Assembly: GCA_003527965.1 (NCBI GenBank)
Contig: DPVY01000300.1
Location: 1-13,095 of the forward strand
Length of the DNA stretch: 13,095 nucleotides
DNA from: Fidelibacterota bacterium
GTDB lineage: Bacteria > Fidelibacterota > UBA2242
Direction: 5' to 3'
The first letter of the stretch is position 1; the number at the start of each line of letters is the position of its first letter. Shown in pieces: positions 6,253 through 13,095 of the stretch. The notes below the pieces were generated by a model. The model searched no databases. It was not told where the DNA came from and saw nothing but the letters and a program-made list of their open reading frames with translations. The position numbers and the translations under genes are program-made.

Positions 6253-7770
6253 TTAAAACCTATTGATTAATCTTATATGTATTTTCGCCGTTGAAAATGT
6301 ATCCCCCCTGCCAAAACCGTAATCCAGACCAATTATCCCTATTCGCGAGGCTAAACGAATTCCGACGCCAAAGCTGTGGGGATAGTCCGGCATATTTGCG
6401 TTATAACCGGCTTGTCGGTAGTAGCCCTGATCATAAAAGATAAAAAAACTGCTGAGATTGCCAATCAATCTTCTGATTTCCAGGGCAGCCCAGGCGATTT
6501 GACTACCCTGGAAAAAATCGTTTGAGTAACCGCGTAAACTACCGGCGCCGCCAAACCAATACTGGTCCGAATACCGGGGTGCTCCATGAATCAGCCATTT
6601 TCCCTTAAAATGGTAAGACGATGCAAAAACCCAGTAGGCTTTAACGGGCAGATAGACTTCCGTATCAAACAGAAATTCAGACTGCATTTTATTTTCAATT
6701 GACTCGCGTTGCTGAAGACCGGTATTCAAAGCAGCTTGAAATAAAACACCGCCGGTTGGATTATAAAAATTATTTCTGCGGTCAATCTTATACTTTAAAC
6801 CAAGCGCATTTGTCGTTGTAGTAACGAGACTTAGCAGGTTTCTGCCACCGGGAGTAGGCAGGCTTGATTCACGGTTAATAAGAAATTGAATACTACCCCA
6901 TTTCAACGAGTAAAAGCCTGTTCCGATATTAAATTTTCTAATGACAACAAGTGTATCGCGCAAAATCTGTTCAAATCCGGTTTCCCCAAACATGTTTGAT
7001 TTCCAAATCCAGGGCTCAAAATAATTTACGCGAATTTCTTGAGAATAACGACTCGTTTTTGACCAGTATAGAGCCAGTTGACGTCCGGTTCCGGATAAAT
7101 TATGAAATTTCAGATCCAACTCACCGGTGAAATATCCTTTCTGATTGATTGTCTCCGGGATATATCCAACGATACCGCCAAACTCATTTTCCCGAAGTTC
7201 CCGCAAATTACAGAGTAATGCAGTCTTACCTTCCCGGGTTTTTACTATCTCCTTTTCCTGTTCTATCCTGATAAAGGTAAAACGATTCAGGGAACGGTTG
7301 ATCTGCTCATCGACAGCCGGTGTATATCGCTTACCAAGGTACTCTTTTATCATTCGGTTCAGCACCTGTGGACGGGTCTTACGAACATTCTGAAAAATGA
7401 TGGTATCTATAGTTGTTATGTCACCCCATTCCAATCGAAATACAGGGTTTAAGGCGGTATAATTATTCGCCCGGCACGGCAGGACATTTACCAATTGCAG
7501 AACCGGAAAATAATATCCATGCTGCATTGGCAAGCGCAATAGACGGCTCGTCAGATTGTCAATACTTTGTTGTGTGATCGCTTGACCGGCAAAATCTTCT
7601 TGAATTTGATTTGTTCTGCCGTGAATAACCCGATCGGAATTAATAGTGATTTTCCCAAATACCACGGAATCTGCCGGCACATCGGTGTGGGCAAACAAAA
7701 TGGTCGTAAGAACAAGGAAAAATCCGACAGGAATTTTGGCATACTCCCAAAAACATCGAACATAAGGCAA
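6253..7770 (-). CDS. Omp85/BamA-superfamily outer-membrane barrel protein with POTRA-like domains
   Basis: Likely inserts or exports another protein at the outer membrane. From the TTG at 7770 the product has about 505 residues: a signal peptide (core IPVGFFLVLTTILFA), roughly two POTRA-like periplasmic domains (about residues 36-115 and 119-192) and a 16-strand-type barrel from about 195 to the end. The key family mark is GGAGSLRGY at about 408-416, the conserved loop-6 VRGY/F motif. The chain ends in IRLINRF, a terminal-phenylalanine barrel signal. With only two POTRA-like domains it is smaller than BamA (usually five) and closer in build to TamA or two-partner transporters. The open frame extends to a TTG at 7833, directly after the upstream stop, but that adds 21 residues of Arg/Leu/Lys dipeptide repeats from the hexamer array. 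TTG at 7770 has AAGG a few bases upstream, so I prefer it; the choice is uncertain. It sits between a giant outer-membrane protein and RNase R. Confidence 0.88.
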   Translation of the reverse strand: MPYVRCFWEYAKIPVGFFLVLTTILFAHTDVPADSVVFGKITINSDRVIHGRTNQIQEDFAGQAITQQSIDNLTSRLLRLPMQHGYYFPVLQLVNVLPCRANNYTALNPVFRLEWGDITTIDTIIFQNVRKTRPQVLNRMIKEYLGKRYTPAVDEQINRSLNRFTFIRIEQEKEIVKTREGKTALLCNLRELRENEFGGIVGYIPETINQKGYFTGELDLKFHNLSGTGRQLALYWSKTSRYSQEIRVNYFEPWIWKSNMFGETGFEQILRDTLVVIRKFNIGTGFYSLKWGSIQFLINRESSLPTPGGRNLLSLVTTTTNALGLKYKIDRRNNFYNPTGGVLFQAALNTGLQQRESIENKMQSEFLFDTEVYLPVKAYWVFASSYHFKGKWLIHGAPRYSDQYWFGGAGSLRGYSNDFFQGSQIAWAALEIRRLIGNLSSFFIFYDQGYYRQAGYNANMPDYPHSFGVGIRLASRIGIIGLDYGFGRGDTFSTAKIHIRLINRF

Positions 7771-7773
7771 TAA

Positions 7774-7833
7774 CCTTAACCTTAACCTTAACTTCAACCT
7801 TAACTTCAACCTTAACTTCAACCTTAACCTCAA
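7774..7833 (-). repeat. Ten-copy hexamer array (TTAAGG/TTGAAG) at the 5' end of the Omp85-like gene
   Basis: On the minus strand the 60 bases are ten hexamers: TTGAGG, TTAAGG, then TTGAAG/TTAAGG alternating three times, then TTAAGG twice. The middle part has a 12-base period. The array begins right after the stop of the giant outer-membrane protein gene and ends just before TTATTG, where the TTG is a plausible start. If translated from the first TTG it gives alternating Arg-Leu and Lys-Leu dipeptides. Each unit carries AAGG or GAAG, which can act as a ribosome site. Copy changes of six bases would not shift frame. Confidence 0.9.
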
Positions 7834-10800
7834 TTAAAACAAAGCCCTGATTTCACCGCCGCCTAAATGGTATATATCGCGATCGGGTTCGCTCCACCCT
7901 TCATAATTACAGCGTACACTCATATTTTTTCCAAGCCGGTATTCCACCGAAAGTCCCCAGCCCAGTGTCACCCCCGCTTTCTTGCCATTACCCATTTCCC
8001 AGGGAATTGGAGATCCGACAGGCGTCACATTCACATCGTTAAATTCGACAAACCCTTTCCAGCGCCCCTTACTCTTTAATTTTCGCTCATAACTATTGCG
8101 TACTCCGAAAAGTAGAGTCTCTATTTCGTGCCCCGATTGTGCGGCATCATAACTGCCGGTCAGTTGACATTCAAACAGATGAACGCCATTCAATAGATAG
8201 GAAAATGAATTCGACATTTGCACCGATCGAATATCCCGATCCCGCAATGAATTAAAATATGATTTACGGTAAAGCGATTTGTAAGCAAGTCCGGACTCCA
8301 GTCGGATGCTTTTCCAGAAATACCCCTTATAGCGGATAGAATTTTCCTGCCCCATCGATTTTTCTCGTCCGCGCACATCCATTTGACTGATTTTATAGGT
8401 ATCCAAAAACCGGAATCGAATATCAGATTTTCGACCATCCATTTTATATATCACATCCTGCTGAACCGACCGGTTAAAATAGACCCAGCGATCATCTATT
8501 TGTTCCCCGCTAACCGCCAGAATTGCGATCGGGTTATCACTTTCCCTGATCTGCTGCCGCAAACGGATATCGGTTAGTGTCGTAATCCTGGTCGGCAATT
8601 CCCAGGATATTTTTTCTTTGAGCCGACGCCCGTTGATCTGAAAACGCAATCCATTTTGAATACTGGTAACCGGTTCTTTAATTTGCGTAGGGATTATCCG
8701 CAGAATATAATCACCCTGGACATGGGGAATATAATCGGCAAAAGTGGAATCATAAAGATACTGCCCTTCGCCCCGACCAACATAGAAATAACGATATTCT
8801 TTTTTTACCGTGCGCTCTTCTTCGATTTTCATGTTTGTTTCCCAGTGAAAAGGCAGGCTGCCGGGATTTTGTTTCAACATTATATCCATTAGTTGTATAT
8901 CCTGATCCGGAGACATACTATTCCCAAAATATTTTTTCTTACGGTAAGTATATGAAAAACGGGAATAAAAGGACTTCCAATCGTTTAATTGCCCACTGAC
9001 AGCCAGGTTCCTGGCTGATGTGCTTTGAGTCCAGTGATTATTAAGCAGTTCATTGTCTTTACGAGAATAGATCTCGATCCGACCGGTTAATTTTTTCTTT
9101 TTGACCATATCAACACCGTAACGCTGCTCAATAAACTGAAAATTATCATAGCCCTTTGAGTTTACGGTCCGCTCTTCCCTGCGAAATTCCGTAAAAGGAT
9201 TTACCTTGAACAGGTTAAACCGGAATAACAGCCGCTGACGAACCCAATCCGAAGAATTTAAAGCTGTACTACTCCGCCTGATTTGTTCCTGACTCAATTC
9301 CAAACGGTCAAGCCATTTATAATGGACAACACCACTTACACTATACCGACCGGCATCAATTCCTGAGCGATTGTAAGAGCCTAACTCCAGCCTCCATTTG
9401 ATCACGTCTTTGAAATTGAGATTTAGACCTCCTTCAAAGACTTTTTCGCCCTGGGTTGAATCGGAAAGCAGATCCCATTTGCGACGATATTCCACCTCCT
9501 GAACACGATCAATTGGTTCAAACCGCTCACCGATCTGCCGATAATTCAGCTGCACAGCAGCTTTTCCAACGGTAGACAGCGGCACACAAATATCCGTCTT
9601 AAGATCAAAAGCGACATCGGTATTATCGTGATCGTCAATGGTCGAAAAACTATTTCGGTCCAGATCTGAGCCGGCCAGTTCTGAAGAAAAAGAGACATAT
9701 TTTGACGGATGCCACTGTCCCGATAGATGATAAAGTCTTTGTCTTTTCGGCAACTTGAGTGGTTTAACGGGTAAATACACCGCCTCCTCAATGTCGGATG
9801 CTGAGACCGCGGAATCGGTTTTATCAACATACTCAAAAAAGGCAAAATCTGCTCCGTAGACTTTTTTATATTTTCCTTTTGAACCGACATGATAAAAAGA
9901 TGCGGAATGTGTCCCCTTTCCCTGCCCGGCATATATCAGAATTGAATCAATTAATTGATAAACGCCGTTGCTGTCTTCCTCAATGGTCGTCTGGAAGGCT
10001 TGTTGTTCATTATCGCCGATGCTTTTCAATTGTTGGCGGTCGATATCTGTTAAAACAATCTCAATCGGGTTATCTTTATCGTCGGATTCACTGATGAAGC
10101 CGGCGGATAATTTGACTTTCCCCCCGGCTAAATCTGCACTGTTGCGAGCTACCCAGATATTCTTTTGATAAACCAGATTGGAATATTGAAAATCCACGGT
10201 AATACGTGAATTTGACGTAATCAATCTGTGAGGAGTAAAAGTCACCTCACCGGTGGAATAATCGATCACATAGTCGCCATTTTCACCCCTTTTCATTTCC
10301 TGACCGTTCAACCAGATTTTTTCCGTTCCCGCCAGGACGATAATCGCCGTTTCACCCTCCTTACCGATTAGCTGGTAAGGTCCCTGGTTACTCTCCTCAC
10401 CGGTAAAGTAATTTGTTGTATATTGCCCTTTGGTAATGGCGCCGCTTAGTTGAGCGTGATTGCCATGGCGTTTACTTTCAATCATTACACCCTGGAGTTT
10501 ACGCCGGTATGCCCCAAAATTACCCAACATACTGGAAAATTCATAATCACCAAAAGTAATCCGCTCTTTCGGCATTCGCACCTGAATAAAAACTTTATCA
10601 ATTTCATCAATTGTCTGAGTATTCCCTTCGGGCTGAATAGGTATATTCTGATCGCTAAGAGAGCCGACAATCGAAATGTCCTCACTAAGTTGTCCCTGAA
10701 GTTCAAGGTTCAAGCCCGCCTGCAGAGACAAACCGCTGTTACTGCCAACACTTACCCCGCGATAGATTGTACCGGACTTTAAAAAATCATAATTCGACGA

Positions 10801-11226
10801 TAAAGAATTCTTTTGAACCCTTTGCGCCGGGATTTTGGATTCCTGTTTTGGAGATTCGGGAAAATAGACACGCGGCGGCGGATTCAGAATCATTTGTCGG
10901 GGAAATGCAATATCCAGATATTGGTACCTGACAATAATTTTCGTGGAATCCGATACGGTTATATTTGAAATTTTACCGGTTAGCGCATCGATAGACCAGG
11001 TTTCCGTATCAATCACCCGCCCGGTTGAATCGTTAACAATTAAAGATGCCGGAATTACACAGGTTTTTGACAAAATAATAAGCGAATCGTCCGGAGACAA
11101 TAATAGACTATCCGTCTGCCAGATTGTCGCCCGGGCGGATAATCCGACTGTCAACAGCAACCCAAAAATAACACAGACAATAATTTTAAGGCTACTCCGG
11201 CTCAGAGATAACTCCAGAAAACACAT
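7834..11226 (-). CDS. Giant outer-membrane beta-barrel-like protein (1130 residues) with duplicated N-terminal module
   Basis: Predicted outer-membrane protein of unknown function. From the ATG at 11226 there is a signal peptide (core LKIIVCVIFGLLLTVGL, likely cut after ARA, about residue 33). Two similar beta modules follow. Module A, about 48-105, has WSIDALTGKI then KIIVRYQY. Module B, about 296-348, has YVIDYSTGEVTF then RITVDFQY. Between them is a conserved-looking segment with SGTIYRGVSVGSNSGLSLQ (about 151-169), PIQPEGNTQTIDEIDKVFI (about 196-214) and NQGPYQL (about 280-286). From about residue 470 on, the chain is long alternating, Tyr/Arg-rich beta-strand sequence to a terminal phenylalanine (EIRALF), as in large outer-membrane barrels. 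Module B recalls repeat modules of SprA, the type IX secretion translocon, but the protein is about half SprA's size and lacks other hallmarks I could confirm. The ATG is two bases after the propeller gene's stop; a GTG at 11256 would overlap that gene and weaken the signal peptide. The Omp85-like gene follows at once, suggesting joint assembly or function. Confidence 0.82.
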   Translation of the reverse strand: MCFLELSLSRSSLKIIVCVIFGLLLTVGLSARATIWQTDSLLLSPDDSLIILSKTCVIPASLIVNDSTGRVIDTETWSIDALTGKISNITVSDSTKIIVRYQYLDIAFPRQMILNPPPRVYFPESPKQESKIPAQRVQKNSLSSNYDFLKSGTIYRGVSVGSNSGLSLQAGLNLELQGQLSEDISIVGSLSDQNIPIQPEGNTQTIDEIDKVFIQVRMPKERITFGDYEFSSMLGNFGAYRRKLQGVMIESKRHGNHAQLSGAITKGQYTTNYFTGEESNQGPYQLIGKEGETAIIVLAGTEKIWLNGQEMKRGENGDYVIDYSTGEVTFTPHRLITSNSRITVDFQYSNLVYQKNIWVARNSADLAGGKVKLSAGFISESDDKDNPIEIVLTDIDRQQLKSIGDNEQQAFQTTIEEDSNGVYQLIDSILIYAGQGKGTHSASFYHVGSKGKYKKVYGADFAFFEYVDKTDSAVSASDIEEAVYLPVKPLKLPKRQRLYHLSGQWHPSKYVSFSSELAGSDLDRNSFSTIDDHDNTDVAFDLKTDICVPLSTVGKAAVQLNYRQIGERFEPIDRVQEVEYRRKWDLLSDSTQGEKVFEGGLNLNFKDVIKWRLELGSYNRSGIDAGRYSVSGVVHYKWLDRLELSQEQIRRSSTALNSSDWVRQRLLFRFNLFKVNPFTEFRREERTVNSKGYDNFQFIEQRYGVDMVKKKKLTGRIEIYSRKDNELLNNHWTQSTSARNLAVSGQLNDWKSFYSRFSYTYRKKKYFGNSMSPDQDIQLMDIMLKQNPGSLPFHWETNMKIEEERTVKKEYRYFYVGRGEGQYLYDSTFADYIPHVQGDYILRIIPTQIKEPVTSIQNGLRFQINGRRLKEKISWELPTRITTLTDIRLRQQIRESDNPIAILAVSGEQIDDRWVYFNRSVQQDVIYKMDGRKSDIRFRFLDTYKISQMDVRGREKSMGQENSIRYKGYFWKSIRLESGLAYKSLYRKSYFNSLRDRDIRSVQMSNSFSYLLNGVHLFECQLTGSYDAAQSGHEIETLLFGVRNSYERKLKSKGRWKGFVEFNDVNVTPVGSPIPWEMGNGKKAGVTLGWGLSVEYRLGKNMSVRCNYEGWSEPDRDIYHLGGGEIRALF

Positions 11227-11228
11227 GT

Positions 11229-12110
11229 TTAACGAGACTTTCTTGCCACAGAGCACACGATGATATCACCCGATTGTTCCAGTAAGTATAATTGTTGCCT
11301 GGTATAGGTTCCGGCAATAAATGGCGACTCTTTTTCTAAACCGACAATTACCGGCGTCGTCCACCTGGTCAGATTTTTGGAATAGAGCATCAGAAAGGGC
11401 TCTTTTTCGAGTAAAATTAAAAAATCCTCTTCAATTAAAATTAGATCGTTCAGCGCTGATTCCGCCGGAACTTTAATGATGGAAAGTGGCGAGCCGAACC
11501 GATCAAATTGCAGAATCCGGTTATGGCTTTCCAGAACCGTTATCAAGCCCGCGGGTGACAACCTGATCAGACGTGGCTCCCTGAGGGCATAATTATCGTA
11601 CTCAATACCGGCAAAGACGCTTAGATCACCTTGTTGGGCATTCAGCCGGATAATCTCGGAATTTTCATCATCCAGAATAAAGATTTCACCTAAATTGGAC
11701 AGAATTACCGAGCGGGGAAAGAAAATCTGAAAATCATTCCTGAGATTGGGATAAGTTGTAATATAATTCAGGCTCCGGTCGAAGCGAACGATACGGTGAT
11801 TATTGTAATCGGCAACGATTAAATCCAGCCCCGATGCCATACTGATATCCATCGGTGTATCGAATTGACCTTCGCCCCATCCGAAACCGCCGTTGACATT
11901 TAATATAATCCCGTCTTCGTTTAATCGATAAATTTCATCCCGCTTTTTTTCCAGCAAGTAAATATCGCCAAATTGAGATACAGCAATTGAGGTAAATTCG
12001 GCGCCTTGTGGATCAGGAAATGGAGAAATTCTACGGATAAATTGAATCTGACTCCGGCTGGTGACATTCAATATTAAAATGAAACAAAAAAGAGTAACAA
12101 AAGATTTCAT
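11229..12110 (-). CDS. Secreted six-bladed beta-propeller (NHL-like) protein
   Basis: A secreted beta-propeller of unknown ligand. The 293 residues start with a signal peptide (MKSF then VTLFCFILILNV, cleavage near SRSQ). Six repeats follow, each about 40-45 residues, with NHL-type cores such as GDIYLLEKKRDEIYRLNEDG, DLIVADYNNHRIVRFDRSL, GEIFILDDENSEIIRLNAQQ and GLITVLESHNRILQFDRFGS; the second, with upstream GWGEGQFDTPMDI, is the most canonical. No membrane anchor, lipobox or sorting tail is visible, so the mature protein is probably periplasmic or outside. The ATG at 12110 opens directly on the signal peptide with GGGAA just upstream; ATGs at 12122 and 12131 would add a few residues. Its stop is two bases before the ATG of the giant outer-membrane protein, a spacing typical of an operon. 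It could be a partner subunit or scaffold of that protein (inference). Confidence 0.83.
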   Translation of the reverse strand: MKSFVTLFCFILILNVTSRSQIQFIRRISPFPDPQGAEFTSIAVSQFGDIYLLEKKRDEIYRLNEDGIILNVNGGFGWGEGQFDTPMDISMASGLDLIVADYNNHRIVRFDRSLNYITTYPNLRNDFQIFFPRSVILSNLGEIFILDDENSEIIRLNAQQGDLSVFAGIEYDNYALREPRLIRLSPAGLITVLESHNRILQFDRFGSPLSIIKVPAESALNDLILIEEDFLILLEKEPFLMLYSKNLTRWTTPVIVGLEKESPFIAGTYTRQQLYLLEQSGDIIVCSVARKSR

Positions 12111-12244
12111 GGTTCCCATTATACGACACATAATTTAAAATGTTTATTTATGGAGAATTGAAATAATATGATAAATATTTTTGAGATATTTTATTGTTTT
12201 TATTTTATGGATTAGCAATCAGGCAGGCATTTCCTCAATTTATA
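12111..12244 (-). other. AT-rich leader between trkA and the propeller gene
   Basis: These 134 bases are distinctly more AT-rich than the flanking genes and form the longest clear non-coding gap ahead of the envelope cassette, so they are the best place for its promoter. A loose pair, TTGCTA with a 17-base spacer and AATAAA, can be found on the minus strand near 12185-12215, but in such AT-rich DNA this has little weight. No terminator hairpin is visible after trkA. No gene is supported here. Confidence 0.4.
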
Positions 12245-13095
12245 TTAATTGAAATATTTCTCAATTTTAGTGATCATAGAGGGCTTTATAAAAACAACAA
12301 CCTTATCACCCGCTTCAATCCGGGTATCGCCATGCGGAATGGTAATTGCGCCGGCTCGGATGACCGCGCCAATAATCATATCAGCAGGCAGTTTTAAGTC
12401 TTTTAAAGGCTTGCTGGTTATCAGGCTTTTTTCCTTGGGCTCCAGCTCAATTGCCTCAGCGTCAATATCTTCGAACAATGAAACGGCAATCACTTTACCA
12501 CGGCGCATATATTTCATAATGGCATTAACCGTGGTAATATTTTTACTAACCACAGCGTCCATTCCAATACGATTCATGATCGGTATATATTCATTGGTCG
12601 TCAAATGTATAATTACGCGCTGAACGCCCATATAGCGAGCCAGCAATCCGGACAATAAATTCGTTTTTTCGCTTCCTGAAACCGCCACAAAACAGTCCAT
12701 CTCCTGGATACGTTCAGAAGCCAGCAGATCAACATCCGTCCCATCGCCATGCAGCACCAGAGTTTCATTGAGATATGCGGAAACAGTTTCCGCCGTTTCT
12801 AAATCCTGCTCAATAAGTTTTACATTGACCGAATTAGACAATTGCGAAGCAACCAGCTTCCCCAGTTGCCCCGCTCCCACAATCATGACATTCTGCTGTT
12901 CTCTTTCATTGTAGCCGACGACTTTGGATACCCCTGGAATATCTTCTTTAGGAGCAATAAAATAGACGACATCGCCACTTCGGTAGATATTTTGTCCATG
13001 TGGAATAATTGTTTTGGCATCCCGATGAATGCAGAGACAGAGGAACTCAATTTGTGAATTATCCGCCATCACTTCCTGAATTGAACGGTCGATGA
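12245..13095 (-). CDS. trkA: Trk potassium uptake regulator TrkA, 5' end missing
   Basis: Cytoplasmic NAD(H)-binding regulatory subunit that gates TrkH/KtrB-type K+ channels. The frame stays open to the window edge (residues IDRSIQEVMADNSQIEF lead in), so the first NAD-binding (RCK) domain is lost and about 283 residues of a usual 450 remain. Present in order: the first TrkA-C domain (IEFLCL, then KTIIPHG and GDVVYFIAP), the second Rossmann domain with VMIVGAGQLGKLVA (GxGxxG), an acidic LIEQD ending strand 2, LHGDGTD and AVSGSEKTNLL, and the second TrkA-C domain (AITIPHGDTRIEAGDKVVVFI). The double RCK/TrkA-C layout is standard for TrkA rather than the shorter KtrA. A GTG at 13072 is not the true start, since the domain is already under way. 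No trkH gene is visible downstream; it may lie outside the window. It runs in the same direction as the cassette but is separated by 134 bases. Confidence 0.95.
   Translation of the reverse strand, partial: IDRSIQEVMADNSQIEFLCLCIHRDAKTIIPHGQNIYRSGDVVYFIAPKEDIPGVSKVVGYNEREQQNVMIVGAGQLGKLVASQLSNSVNVKLIEQDLETAETVSAYLNETLVLHGDGTDVDLLASERIQEMDCFVAVSGSEKTNLLSGLLARYMGVQRVIIHLTTNEYIPIMNRIGMDAVVSKNITTVNAIMKYMRRGKVIAVSLFEDIDAEAIELEPKEKSLITSKPLKDLKLPADMIIGAVIRAGAITIPHGDTRIEAGDKVVVFIKPSMITKIEKYFN

Noticed and set aside
7774..7833. Hexamer array as telomere-like repeat or CRISPR array
   Set aside because: Units are TTAAGG/TTGAAG, not a telomere motif, and the array is internal to an operon. There are no spacers and the units are far too short for CRISPR.
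9546..9932. 128-codon minus-strand frame inside the giant outer-membrane protein gene, and other long frames on both strands there
   Set aside because: They overlap a continuous 1130-codon frame with signal peptide and barrel pattern, and their translations show no domain.
12185..12215. TTGCTA and AATAAA as a sigma-70 promoter for the envelope cassette
   Set aside because: The match is poor, the region is AT-rich enough to give such pairs by chance, and FCB bacteria often use different promoter motifs; kept only as a remark on the leader.
13070..13072. GTG as the start of a complete short TrkA
   Set aside because: The frame continues upstream to the window edge with sequence fitting the linker before the first TrkA-C domain, so the gene is truncated by the window.

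Overview
This window reads as part of a metagenome-assembled chromosome from a diderm (Gram-negative) bacterium of the FCB group: Bacteroidota, Calditrichota, KSB1 or a neighbouring candidate phylum. The evidence is a lipobox-bearing lipoprotein resembling the DUF4837 family, two outer-membrane beta-barrel proteins (one Omp85-like and one very large), and moderately AT-rich, mostly intergenic-free DNA with ATG, GTG and TTG starts. The phylum is inferred from family distribution as I remember it; no rRNA is present. Every convincing gene is on the minus strand, so transcription runs from right to left. No tRNA, rRNA, CRISPR array, insertion sequence or toxin-antitoxin pair is visible.

In transcription order, the right edge holds the 3' two thirds of trkA, which encodes the NAD-binding regulator of K+ uptake. 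An AT-rich leader of about 134 bp follows. Then comes a tight envelope cassette: a secreted six-bladed beta-propeller protein, a 1130-residue outer-membrane protein with a duplicated N-terminal module, and an Omp85/BamA-like barrel protein with POTRA-like domains. RNase R starts one base after the Omp85 stop codon. After a 104-bp gap comes the DUF4837-like lipoprotein, overlapped at its end by a possible 59-codon gene. Last is a polysaccharide module: an RmlD-like dTDP-4-dehydrorhamnose reductase, a polyprenol-phosphate mannosyltransferase-like GT2 enzyme, and a rhamnosyltransferase-like GT2 enzyme that runs into membrane segments.

The genes share an envelope theme. The propeller, giant barrel and Omp85 protein look like one outer-membrane unit. 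The lipoprotein is membrane-anchored. The RmlD/GT2/GT2 set builds and transfers sugars for a surface polysaccharide or glycoprotein glycan. RNase R and TrkA are housekeeping genes beside or within the same run.

Three points deserve attention. (1) The first 155 bases are a near-perfect inverted repeat cutting across the C-terminal coding sequence of the last glycosyltransferase; it is most likely a fold-back or assembly chimera, so that protein's end is not reliable. (2) A 60-bp hexamer array sits at the 5' end of the Omp85 gene and decides where it starts. (3) The giant outer-membrane protein, propeller and Omp85 protein form a cassette that I cannot assign to a described secretion or assembly system.
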